A DNA stretch of 13,161 bases from Bacillota bacterium (lineage in GTDB: Bacteria; Bacillota; Clostridia; Acetivibrionales; DSM-1351): the NCBI GenBank assembly GCA_023417285.1, contig JAEZFR010000458.1, forward strand, positions 1-13,161, in the 5' to 3' direction. The translations under genes were made by a program, and so were the position numbers. The notes below the pieces were generated by a model. It worked only from the letters and a program-made list of their open reading frames with translations, was not told the DNA's origin and made no database searches. Position 1 is the stretch's first letter. Each line of letters starts with the position of its first letter. Positions 1 to 7,765 of the stretch are shown here, piece after piece.

Positions 1-2206
1 GCTCCATGTTACCTGTTCCCTTAAACTCCTCGAAAATGACATCGTCCATTCTGCTGCCTGTTTCAACAAGTGCTGTCGCCATTATTGTCAAGCTCCCGCC
101 ATTTTCAATGTTTCTAGCCGCCCCAAAGAACTTCTTTGGCTTGTGCAGAGCGCCAGGATCCAAACCTCCTGACAAAGTACGCCCTGTTGGTGGTATTGTC
201 AGGTTGTATGCTCTTGCAAGTCTTGTAATACTGTCTAAAAGAATTACAACATCCTTCTTCTGCTCAACCAGTCTTTGGGCACGCTCAAGGACCATTTCTG
301 CTACCTTTATATGATGTTCTGGAACCTCATCAAAGGTTGAGTATATAACATCACCTTTAATTGAACGCTGCATATCGGTAACTTCTTCTGGACGTTCGTC
401 TATAAGAAGCACTATAAGTTCAATCTCAGGATAATTAACCGTTATAGCGTTTGCTATCTTTTTTAGCAAAATAGTTTTACCTGCTTTAGGCGGAGAAACA
501 ATCATTCCTCTCTGACCCTTACCAATAGGCGCCATCAAGTCAATAAGTCTAGTTGATAGCTCCCTCGGGGTTGTCTCTAGGTTAATCCTGCTATCAGGGT
601 ATATTGGTGTCAGGTATTCAAAAGGAGTTCTCTTTGAAGCCACGTCAGGTGTATCTCCGTTTACCGTCTGAACATATAATAGTGCCTGGAACTTTTCGCC
701 TTCCTTTGGAATTCTGCCCTTACCCCTTAGTCTATCACCTGTCTTTAATCCAAACCTTCTAATCTGTGAAGGAGATACATAAACATCCTTTGGTCCAGAT
801 AAATAATTGTCACTTCTCAAGAATCCATATCCATCAGGTAATACTTCAAGTACTCCCTCTACTGGATCGTCACTTTCTATCTTTTCCTGGGCAGGAGCAG
901 AAGTCTGCTGTCCATATTGTGGTGATAAATTCTGTTGCCCATTTGTTGGTGCTTGCGCAGTTGCAGTCGGTTGAAAAGCAACACCATTCTGTGTAGAGAT
1001 GCCGTTCTGAGAATCAACACCGCTCTGTGTAGAGATGCCATTCTGTGTAGCAACACCGCTTTGTGTACCAGCTGTGGATTGAGCTGTTGCTCCTTGGACA
1101 GCATCATAGGATTGTGCCTCTATATTTTTGTTTTGTAAACTATCTGTTCTAGGTGCAACAACAATGGGTAAATTAACAGGTTCTGTTGCAGTAATTGCTG
1201 TTACAGCCGGGGTACCAGCCTTAGAGGATATAGGCTTGCCATTGTTAGTAGCAAGCGAGGTCTCTGAAGTCTGCATATGAGTTCTATTATTGGATCTTAT
1301 AGTCCTATGAGTTGCTACAGCGTCCCCAAATCTCTTGCCATTTTCATTTCTATGAGACCTTGTAGTAGAAGCATTCCTGTGTGGCGTCAATGAAGTTCTT
1401 TGTGTAGTCTCACGCTTCGCTACATGGTTTTGTTGTGATAGATTCTTTGGAACCTGCTGTAAAACATCTTGAGTTTTGCTCTCAGTCTCAGCTGTAATAG
1501 GCTTTGAATCAGACACCTCTTCAACAGCAGGGCTAGCTTTTTCTGTCTCTGGTTCTTTTGCCTGTTCATTACTAACTATATCTTTTTCTTGATTTTGTGG
1601 TTCCCTAGATTTTTTCTGCTTTGATTTTTTTTCAGAAGGCGTTTCAGTAGATGTATGTATACCGTCTTCCTGCTTCAGTGCGTTCTGACTAGGATTTATG
1701 CCCAGATGCTTAAGCCTCTCTGAGATATGAGGCACTTGTTCACTTTTCATATCTAAAGATGTGTTAATCAAAGAATCAGGGCTTTTTTCAGTGCTTATGG
1801 CATCATCATTTTGAATTGATTTGCTTGGCCTGCCCCTTTTGGATTTTCTTAATGGTTGGACTTCATCTGCTACTGACTGAATTTCTAACTTAGGGTCATT
1901 TTGATGTATATCAGTTACTTCAGTTTTATTCTCTGAGACTTCTGCTTCTTTATCAGAAGTTATTGGAGTAGCTTTAATTTCTTCTTTCATATCTGTCATT
2001 GCAGCTACATCAAGCTGTTCAGTTTGATTTGAATGTTTTGATGATTTAGTTTTTGAACTTGTCTTTATGGATTTATTACTGTCAGAGTTGACTATTAATT
2101 CTGCTAGTTCATCCTTTTTGAGCTTTGTAATGCCTTTTAAACCCATCATTTTTGCAATATAACGCAAATCTTCTAGTGTTTTTGCTTGTAAATCAACAAG
2201 ATCCAT
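1..2206 (-). CDS. rho: Transcription termination factor Rho, 3' end outside window, with very long N-terminal insertion
   Basis: Rho is a hexameric RNA-dependent ATPase/translocase that releases nascent RNA from RNA polymerase. The ATG start (2206) is preceded by AAGGTAGGTG, and 735 codons are open to the window edge. Visible domains: Rho N-terminal helical domain (residues 1 to about 40, MDLVDLQAKTLEDLRYIAK), cold-shock RNA-binding domain (about 448-515, GYGFLRS and YVSPSQIRRFGL), then the RecA-like ATPase with Walker A PPKAGKT (572-578) and Walker B VILLDSITRLARAYN (D658). The sequence stops at GTGNME, so by comparison with E. coli Rho (419 aa) about 75-80 residues are missing and the whole protein would be about 810 aa. 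The excess is a roughly 400-residue linker between the N-terminal domain and the cold-shock domain. It is Ser/Thr/Lys/Glu-rich at first, has an RGRP AT-hook-like motif (124-127) and an Arg/His-rich stretch, and ends in a Q/N-rich segment (358-442). Identity as Rho is certain; the role of the linker is inference. Confidence 0.97.
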   Translation of the reverse strand, partial: MDLVDLQAKTLEDLRYIAKMMGLKGITKLKKDELAELIVNSDSNKSIKTSSKTKSSKHSNQTEQLDVAAMTDMKEEIKATPITSDKEAEVSENKTEVTDIHQNDPKLEIQSVADEVQPLRKSKRGRPSKSIQNDDAISTEKSPDSLINTSLDMKSEQVPHISERLKHLGINPSQNALKQEDGIHTSTETPSEKKSKQKKSREPQNQEKDIVSNEQAKEPETEKASPAVEEVSDSKPITAETESKTQDVLQQVPKNLSQQNHVAKRETTQRTSLTPHRNASTTRSHRNENGKRFGDAVATHRTIRSNNRTHMQTSETSLATNNGKPISSKAGTPAVTAITATEPVNLPIVVAPRTDSLQNKNIEAQSYDAVQGATAQSTAGTQSGVATQNGISTQSGVDSQNGISTQNGVAFQPTATAQAPTNGQQNLSPQYGQQTSAPAQEKIESDDPVEGVLEVLPDGYGFLRSDNYLSGPKDVYVSPSQIRRFGLKTGDRLRGKGRIPKEGEKFQALLYVQTVNGDTPDVASKRTPFEYLTPIYPDSRINLETTPRELSTRLIDLMAPIGKGQRGMIVSPPKAGKTILLKKIANAITVNYPEIELIVLLIDERPEEVTDMQRSIKGDVIYSTFDEVPEHHIKVAEMVLERAQRLVEQKKDVVILLDSITRLARAYNLTIPPTGRTLSGGLDPGALHKPKKFFGAARNIENGGSLTIMATALVETGSRMDDVIFEEFKGTGNME
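881..1135 (-). other. Q/N-rich prion-like segment of Rho (residues 358-442)
   Basis: By my count, 17 Gln and 7 Asn fall in 85 residues. Charged residues are few, and the rest is mostly Ser, Thr, Ala and Gly. The composition resembles yeast-type prion domains and the candidate prion domain reported in Clostridium botulinum Rho. The segment directly abuts the RNA-binding cold-shock domain. Prion behaviour is inferred from composition and family precedent only. Confidence 0.6.
977..1066 (-). repeat. Five tandem 18-bp repeats coding hexapeptides TQ(S/N)G(V/I)(A/S/D) in Rho
   Basis: The five units read TQSGVA, TQNGIS, TQSGVD, SQNGIS and TQNGVA (residues 381-410). They are exactly contiguous and keep the frame, so expansion or contraction by slippage would change linker length without breaking Rho. 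Confidence 0.9.
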
Positions 2207-2262
2207 AGTACACCTACCTTAATACGTACTTATATTATTTAATAATTTAGGAAATTTAATGA

Positions 2263-2311
2263 ACTAAAAAGAAATTTATTCAAATTACTTGTTAGACGAG
2301 ATTATTTGAAT
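2263..2311 (-). promoter_or_regulatory. Possible hairpin/attenuator in the rho 5' leader
   Basis: In the roughly 114-nt leader between the rho promoter and the ATG, arms ATTCAAAT (minus strand, 2311-2304) and ATTTGAAT (2285-2278) can pair around an 18-nt loop. A U-rich stretch (AAATTTCTTTTTAG) follows. The stem is AT-only and weak, so this could be chance in AT-rich DNA. Rho autoregulation by attenuation is known in other bacteria. Confidence 0.25.
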
Positions 2312-2326
2312 ATCTTTATTGAAATT

Positions 2327-2355
2327 ATTATATCAAAAGTGTTAATACCTGTCAA
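2327..2355 (-). promoter_or_regulatory. Sigma-A promoter of rho
   Basis: Perfect consensus: TTGACA (2355-2350), 17-bp spacer, TATAAT (2332-2327) on the minus strand. The predicted transcription start near 2320 gives a leader of about 114 nt before the rho ATG. Confidence 0.85.
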
Positions 2356-2432
2356 TCACAATAAAGATTTCGGCATTAAAGTCCAACATTCTATAGTATT
2401 AACATTTAACCATTCATTATTCATATTATTAC

Positions 2433-3065
2433 TTAAATTGGGGCAGAAATCTTTGCCTTTTTATCATTTAAAATAATAGTCTTTTTAGATAATGTAATTT
2501 TAAGATCAAGATTTGAGGCAGCAGGAATATATTTATAGCAAAAGCATTTTGAGCACTTAAGAAATACACCCTTGTAATGCAGGTGTATACCTACCTCCCT
2601 GCAACCGCATTGGCATATAAGCCGCCTCCGTTCAGCTAGGTCGTGTATTCTATTGATAGTTTCAAGCATTACCTGGGAATTTGCAAAAAAACTTTCATAC
2701 CCTAAGGTATCCATCATAGAATCCATTTCTCGTTCTAAAGAGTCAACACATTGTCTAACAACATAGTCATTTCCAACAAAGCAATGTTCAACACCCGTAT
2801 TTTTGCAGACAAACTTAATAATCTTCTTGCGTCTTATTTCCTGAATATTTATGATATATTCATGAGTAGTTCCGCAAGCAATACAAGGTACTGAAACAGA
2901 TATTTTGTCATCAAAATACTTAAATTCAGCATGCGCCTGCCCACATCTACAACATTCCTTTATATATTTTTGCTTTAATAATCCAAAAAGGTTAATGCTG
3001 ATGAAATCAAAAGCGCCACACGCTATACATTTATATGCAACAGTAAAATCAGTACTAATAATCAC
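2433..3065 (-). CDS. Cys-rich multi-zinc-ribbon-like protein of unknown function
   Basis: 210 aa with a GTG start at 3065, chosen because AGGAGGAG lies a few bases upstream; the nearer ATG (3073) runs into a stop after three codons. I do not recognise a named family. Cysteines fall in paired motifs: C13-x2-C16 with C38-x2-C41, C61-x2-C64 with C87 and C95, and C151-x-C153-x-C155 with C171-x2-C174. This suggests two or three zinc ribbons or knuckles. Between them, residues about 100-148 form a charged, probably helical segment. There is no signal peptide or membrane segment, so it is probably cytoplasmic. It lies directly upstream of rho on the same strand with no obvious terminator between, although rho has its own strong promoter. 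A link to RNA or transcription is a guess from zinc ribbons plus location. Confidence 0.75.
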   Translation of the reverse strand: MIISTDFTVAYKCIACGAFDFISINLFGLLKQKYIKECCRCGQAHAEFKYFDDKISVSVPCIACGTTHEYIINIQEIRRKKIIKFVCKNTGVEHCFVGNDYVVRQCVDSLEREMDSMMDTLGYESFFANSQVMLETINRIHDLAERRRLICQCGCREVGIHLHYKGVFLKCSKCFCYKYIPAASNLDLKITLSKKTIILNDKKAKISAPI

Positions 3066-3223
3066 CTGCTCATCTCCTCCTAAAACAAGCGTCCTGATTA
3101 AAACTATTCGCCAAAGGATAAAAAAATCCTTTTTTTAATGTATAATGGATTTTTGTCAACTGAAGATAGAGATATATGTCTAAAATTATGTAAATTAATT
3201 ATATATAATCTAATTATAGAATT

Positions 3224-5122
3224 TTATAAGTAAATATCGGAAAATTCAATATTAACTCTCTGTCTTTCAAAGCCTGCACTATATTGTTTACAGTTAACAC
3301 CATCTTGTTCTATCTGATAAACAGGGAGAACCACTGTAAATGTGCTACCCTTATTTAATTCGCTCTTCACTCGAATTTTTCCATGATGCATTTCCACAAG
3401 AGCCTTAACAAGCGATAGACCTATACCGCTCCCCTCACAATTTCTCGCTAGTGATTTATCTGCCTGAATAAACCTATCAAAAATAATCTCCTGATCTTGC
3501 TTGGAAATTCCTATTCCCGTATCCACAACAGAAATTTCTATGAAGTCAGCACCATCATTTATAACTACAGAGATATCGCCTCCCTTATTGGTAAATTTTA
3601 TGGCATTAGACAATAAATTGAGAAAAACCCTCTCAATTTTATCGGTATCAAATGCAATAATCTTTTCTTCGATATCTGTATCAAAGGTTATTGATACTCC
3701 CTTTTCCTGCGCATACATTCTTACCCCATCAACAATATCCTCCAGAAAATGAACAATATCGTTATTTGATTGGTACATGTTAAGATATCCCGCATCTATT
3801 CTTGTGGTATCAATAATATTATTAATAAGCCTAGTTAATCTGTAAGTGTTTTGGAGTATTACATTAAAGTATTTTCTATGCGTAACCAAATCTACTTGTG
3901 TGCCATCGCTTTTGTTATTCATAAGTTGAAGGCTACTAGTAATCAGGTTTAATGGTGTTCTTAGCTCATGAGAAATATTACAAATAAAGTCTGACTTTAG
4001 TTTGTCCAATTCTGTAAGCTTCTCATTTGCTGCAATTACCGTGTTTGCCAGCGTCTGCTTTTGCGATACCTCCTGACCTAATTGATACAACATGCGCAGA
4101 TCTTGAAAAACATATAACTTACCAACGGAGTTTTTCATACACATTATTGGTGAAACAGATATTCTAACAGGTACTGGCTCTCCTTCGGAAGTATATATCT
4201 GTATCTCGCTACTTACTTCAGTAATATCTTTGGTTAATACATGAGTATTCTCACCTACTATGACTGATATATTTTTCCCTCGTATGTACCTCGAATTGTA
4301 TTTCATAGTTCTTATTGCCGATTCATTAGTATAAATAATGCACCCCTCTGCATCTGTTAAAAAAACCATATCGTCAATTCTTTCTAATATATCAGTTGCT
4401 ACTATCTCTGGGCATATATTTATTAGATCATAGTGCTCAATTATATATCTTACTGTATATAGATATATAACAATACCCATATCACATATCGCAGGTACTG
4501 CTGTAAGCCCCATCCAAGGCGCTATAACATTCACAAATAATCCAAAGGCCGAGCATATTGAAGTTGAAATGAGCATTATTTTACCTTGTCTTTTTGCGTC
4601 CTTGGATTGGGAAATACAACCCTTTATGGCGAACGCAAAGCAAATACCCACACAAACCATAAAATATAACAAATAAAGAACATACCATACAGGTATTTTT
4701 AAAGTAATTGGATTCCAGACACCTTTAATATATATAAATTGCAAGTGCATAAGCTCTGACTGAACATAGGTAATAACAAAGATAAATCCTATAATATAGG
4801 CTAAAACAAGAGACCACCTATAGCCAATAATTTTATGCTGCAAAAATATAAGTAAAGATAAGTGAAACATTAATGGTATGAAAAGACAATATCCTACCGC
4901 CCCTATCCTATACCAAAACTTACTGGTATAAGGGTCAACAGAAAAATGGAAAAATGTAAATGAAACGCTCCAAACCAGCATTACCACGTTAAATGCTATA
5001 AATACAATAACTATTGGGTTAGCATGTTTCTTACTGATACTCCTTATTATGTTGTACAAGTAGATAGAAATAGTCAATATAGATATTATCAATAAAAATA
5101 ATGAATAAATAGTAATAGTCAT
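3224..5122 (-). CDS. Orphan 7TM-PAS sensor histidine kinase
   Basis: A 632-aa membrane sensor that should autophosphorylate and pass phosphate to a response regulator not encoded nearby. The ATG follows AGGAG at 9 nt spacing. Residues 1-226 contain seven hydrophobic segments (about 4-26, 36-60, 75-95, 102-121, 143-168, 182-203, 207-226), the layout of the histidine kinase N-terminal 7TM domain. A PAS domain covers about 241-345 (VFLTDAEGCIIYTNESA). The dimerisation domain carries phospho-acceptor H385 in ISHELRTPLN. The ATPase domain has the N box (N506), the G1 motif DTGIGIS (from D534) and the G2 motif GSGIGLSLV (565-573). All catalytic motifs are intact. The nearest same-strand gene is the LtaS-like enzyme upstream, 62 bp away, but the kinase has its own promoter. 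The signal and partner regulator are unknown. Confidence 0.93.
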   Translation of the reverse strand: MTITIYSLFLLIISILTISIYLYNIIRSISKKHANPIVIVFIAFNVVMLVWSVSFTFFHFSVDPYTSKFWYRIGAVGYCLFIPLMFHLSLLIFLQHKIIGYRWSLVLAYIIGFIFVITYVQSELMHLQFIYIKGVWNPITLKIPVWYVLYLLYFMVCVGICFAFAIKGCISQSKDAKRQGKIMLISTSICSAFGLFVNVIAPWMGLTAVPAICDMGIVIYLYTVRYIIEHYDLINICPEIVATDILERIDDMVFLTDAEGCIIYTNESAIRTMKYNSRYIRGKNISVIVGENTHVLTKDITEVSSEIQIYTSEGEPVPVRISVSPIMCMKNSVGKLYVFQDLRMLYQLGQEVSQKQTLANTVIAANEKLTELDKLKSDFICNISHELRTPLNLITSSLQLMNNKSDGTQVDLVTHRKYFNVILQNTYRLTRLINNIIDTTRIDAGYLNMYQSNNDIVHFLEDIVDGVRMYAQEKGVSITFDTDIEEKIIAFDTDKIERVFLNLLSNAIKFTNKGGDISVVINDGADFIEISVVDTGIGISKQDQEIIFDRFIQADKSLARNCEGSGIGLSLVKALVEMHHGKIRVKSELNKGSTFTVVLPVYQIEQDGVNCKQYSAGFERQRVNIEFSDIYL

Positions 5123-5148
5123 ACAACAAATCTCCTGTATGACTATTA
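5113..5148. promoter_or_regulatory. 12-bp perfect inverted repeat over the -10 box, RBS and start codon of the kinase gene
   Basis: Arms TAATAGTCATAC and GTATGACTATTA (minus-strand reading, 5148-5137 and 5124-5113) flank a 12-nt spacer that holds the AGGAG ribosome binding site. One arm overlaps the TATAAT box (5150-5145); the other contains the ATG (5122). Because transcription should start near 5138, most of the first arm would be absent from the mRNA, so a DNA operator fits better than an RNA hairpin. Confidence 0.6.
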
Positions 5149-5172
5149 TACAATTTAATCATTAAAAGTCAA
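5145..5172 (-). promoter_or_regulatory. Promoter of the histidine kinase gene
   Basis: TTGACT (5172-5167), 16-bp spacer, TATAAT (5150-5145). The predicted start near 5138 leaves a very short leader of about 15 nt, just enough to hold the ribosome binding site. Confidence 0.7.
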
Positions 5173-5184
5173 TATTTGGAATTA

Positions 5185-7656
5185 CTATTTATATAGTTTT
5201 TTTCCGAATAGAACATCGTATTGTATCATTTGATAATCTTTTACAAGAATATCCTCGTTATTTACCAGCTGAGGATTTTGAATATGCATAATTGGGTACT
5301 TCTTCTCTAATTCCGGCAGAATGTTAAAATAGTTTGGATATTTTACCCCGGCGTCTTTCAATATCTCATAGGTCAGGTGAGTAGGTGAAATAATATTTGG
5401 GAAAGACCTCATTTCATGGTAGTTTGACCATGTAGCAACGGGAGTCTTATAATATTTTAGCCTACCCAAATAATCCTCTGCCTTGTCTGTATTGACAAGT
5501 CTATCAAACAAGTCGTAATAATCCTGTACACTGCCAAATCTTGATGCGTGATCTCCAAAAAAGTACACTAGTGTAGGCTTTCCACTCTTATCTATCGATG
5601 TAATCAACTTTCCTAGTGCTTGGTCGGAATCATATAGACCCTGTGCAAGATTTGTAAGCGTATTTTTTTCTTCTTCATTAACAACATCCGATGTAACTGT
5701 TATGTCGGTACTTTCATATTTATCAATATAAGGGTCATGGTTTTGCATGGTAATTGCAAATATAAATTGTGGCTTATCACTTGTCTTATCCTCCAGCTTT
5801 GAAATTATTTTATTTACAAGAGCATCATCCGAAACTGAGCCACCCTTATATTCACTCTTGTCAAATGAATAAACGTCATAGAACTTATCGAATCCAAAAT
5901 ACTTATATACCTTATCTCTGTTGTAAAACCACCCTGAGTTTGGATGCATTGCTGTTGTATCATATCCATTTTCCCTGAAGACTCTTGCAATACTACTAGT
6001 ATCCGTTCTCAAATATACATTATAAGGAATTACACCTGGATTTATAAAGTACATTGACATGCCTGTCAAAACCTCAAATTCAGTATTGGCAGTACTCCCA
6101 CCTATTGCTGGTGGTGCAAGCTCTCCCTTTTGAAGTTTGTGAACATTCTCATACAAGTCTTTATTGAAGGATACACCCTCTAGCTTTGACACATCCCAAA
6201 AGCTTTCACTCATAATTACTACAACGTTTGGTTTTTGTTGATCGGTCTGTGTCGTTTGACTTTCTCTATAATACTTTTCGTCCAGCTCCTTCATTTTTTC
6301 ATAGCTGTAACCAACTGGTGCCTTATTTATATACTTATCCAGGTCGGTAAGATAAAAGTAGTTCTGCACCCATACACCATTAGCCAACATTTCAGCCTTG
6401 CCAATGTACCACGACTTTTGGATATTAAGCTGTGAAGTAAGCTGAGGTGTATTTAAAATGAATGCATTTATTCCAAACAGTAATATTGAGAATACCATTA
6501 TAAATAATGATATTCTTGGCTTGAGCGCTTTTGCTACGCGTTTTCTGAATATTATAATAAAAGTTGTAATTGCAGCTAATACAACAACTGCACCTCCAAT
6601 TACCACCGGAAGAGACACATATCCTTCAGCTATACCAAACAAATTTTTTATCAAATATACATCCCATGGATAGAACGGTTCATTGAAATATTTTATTTTG
6701 ATTGCATTGGCTATTACAACAACAATAGTGAGCAAACCGACTATTATATTTGAAATTCCCTTGCCTAACAAGGAACAAATCAGCATATAAATTCCAGCTA
6801 TTAATAATACGTTGAACAATACATGCGGATCAAACATATCTTTCAATGCTTGTAACACATTCAATCTTATGGAGAACTGCGTTAAATAAGTAATAGAAAA
6901 GACAATTCCTAAGTAATACACTAAATAAAATACCGTGCTTCTATGAGTTAATAAATCAAAATCCGACAAGTATACTTTATTAGTGAATCTAAGTGAAATC
7001 ATTTTGAGAATTATATTAAAGCTTATAGTGAACCAGATTAAGAATAAGGCTATAAAAGGTAGAATCACTGCCGTAACAGTACCTACAGCCTTAATATTTA
7101 AGAATAATATATCATCTATAATATTTTTGCCTAGGGATTTGTAAATAAATGCTGCTAGTCCAAGTCCTGAAATGATGAAATTTGCAGTTACAAATAATAT
7201 ACTTTTCCCACTTTTTACTATATTTTTATCTCTCACCTTGCAGCCTACAATATAAACTGGGTAAAAAACGAAAATAAACAGAGGAAAGCTATGTCTAGAC
7301 AACGCAGATATATAAGTCATTAAAAAGGCTATGCCAAAGGATACTTCAAGCAGCCATTTATAATTAAGTATCTTAGGTGTAATAACCTTATATATCAGCC
7401 ATGAAAGAAGCAAAATATTTAATAAATATACACGATGGTTATATGTTAGTACTAGTACAACTATATTAACTATTAATAATACTAAATATGAAACCCTACT
7501 CGTGCTAAAGTGAATCTTACCCATATGGAAAACCATTATTGAGGAGAGCAAAACAAGTAACAACTCAACAAATCCATTGTTTCCACTTGATATGAAATCA
7601 ACAAAGCAAATTATTGCTGCAAGTGCAAAGTAATATATTTTAGATTTTTGTGACAT
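5185..7656 (-). CDS. LtaS-type sulfatase-fold enzyme (phosphoglycerol transferase-like) with large membrane domain
   Basis: 823 aa. I chose the ATG at 7656 because GGAG sits 7 nt upstream; the longer open frame to 7710 has no such site and would start upstream of the likely promoter. The N-terminal ~400 residues hold about 13 hydrophobic segments, against 5 in classical LtaS. From about residue 476 comes an extracytoplasmic sulfatase-fold domain with the LtaS catalytic signature: E484 in VVIMSESFWD (metal ligand), T522 in GGSTANTEFEVLTG (nucleophile by alignment with the LtaS catalytic Thr), H640 in QNHDPY, and D702-H703 in FFGDHA. LtaS-family enzymes transfer glycerol phosphate from phosphatidylglycerol to teichoic acids or other cell-surface acceptors. 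The fold and catalysis are well supported; the true acceptor is not shown. No terminator is visible before the downstream kinase gene. Confidence 0.9.
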   Translation of the reverse strand: MSQKSKIYYFALAAIICFVDFISSGNNGFVELLLVLLSSIMVFHMGKIHFSTSRVSYLVLLIVNIVVLVLTYNHRVYLLNILLLSWLIYKVITPKILNYKWLLEVSFGIAFLMTYISALSRHSFPLFIFVFYPVYIVGCKVRDKNIVKSGKSILFVTANFIISGLGLAAFIYKSLGKNIIDDILFLNIKAVGTVTAVILPFIALFLIWFTISFNIILKMISLRFTNKVYLSDFDLLTHRSTVFYLVYYLGIVFSITYLTQFSIRLNVLQALKDMFDPHVLFNVLLIAGIYMLICSLLGKGISNIIVGLLTIVVVIANAIKIKYFNEPFYPWDVYLIKNLFGIAEGYVSLPVVIGGAVVVLAAITTFIIIFRKRVAKALKPRISLFIMVFSILLFGINAFILNTPQLTSQLNIQKSWYIGKAEMLANGVWVQNYFYLTDLDKYINKAPVGYSYEKMKELDEKYYRESQTTQTDQQKPNVVVIMSESFWDVSKLEGVSFNKDLYENVHKLQKGELAPPAIGGSTANTEFEVLTGMSMYFINPGVIPYNVYLRTDTSSIARVFRENGYDTTAMHPNSGWFYNRDKVYKYFGFDKFYDVYSFDKSEYKGGSVSDDALVNKIISKLEDKTSDKPQFIFAITMQNHDPYIDKYESTDITVTSDVVNEEEKNTLTNLAQGLYDSDQALGKLITSIDKSGKPTLVYFFGDHASRFGSVQDYYDLFDRLVNTDKAEDYLGRLKYYKTPVATWSNYHEMRSFPNIISPTHLTYEILKDAGVKYPNYFNILPELEKKYPIMHIQNPQLVNNEDILVKDYQMIQYDVLFGKKLYK

Positions 7657-7699
7657 ATCAAAGCTCCTACAAATGTTTAATCTGAATAATTCTACTCTT

Positions 7700-7705
7700 A
7701 TTATA
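7700..7705 (-). promoter_or_regulatory. Likely -10 box for the LtaS-like gene
   Basis: TATAAT on the minus strand (7705-7700), 44 bp upstream of the chosen ATG. The matching -35 position reads CTAATT, a poor match, so activity or full identity is uncertain. Confidence 0.4.
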
Positions 7706-7765
7706 CACATAAATCAAGAATAAATTAGAATCTTAAAGAAAATCATAACTATAGCTTATGCTAGA

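Noticed and set aside
877..1138. Overlapping open frames with leucine/histidine-rich repeats inside rho
   Set aside because: They are other-frame shadows of the 18-bp repeats in the Rho linker.
3123..3159. TTGACA (minus strand) as promoter for the zinc-ribbon gene, and AAAAATCC/GGATTTTT as a kinase terminator
   Set aside because: No -10 box at proper spacing, and the stem is AT-rich with a 16-17 nt loop; neither can be supported.
7718..7765. Possible sigma-G promoter before the SpoVAF-like gene (GAATA ... CATAACTA)
   Set aside because: The -10-like element has one extra base against CATnnTA and the spacing (21 or 11 bp) does not fit about 18 bp.
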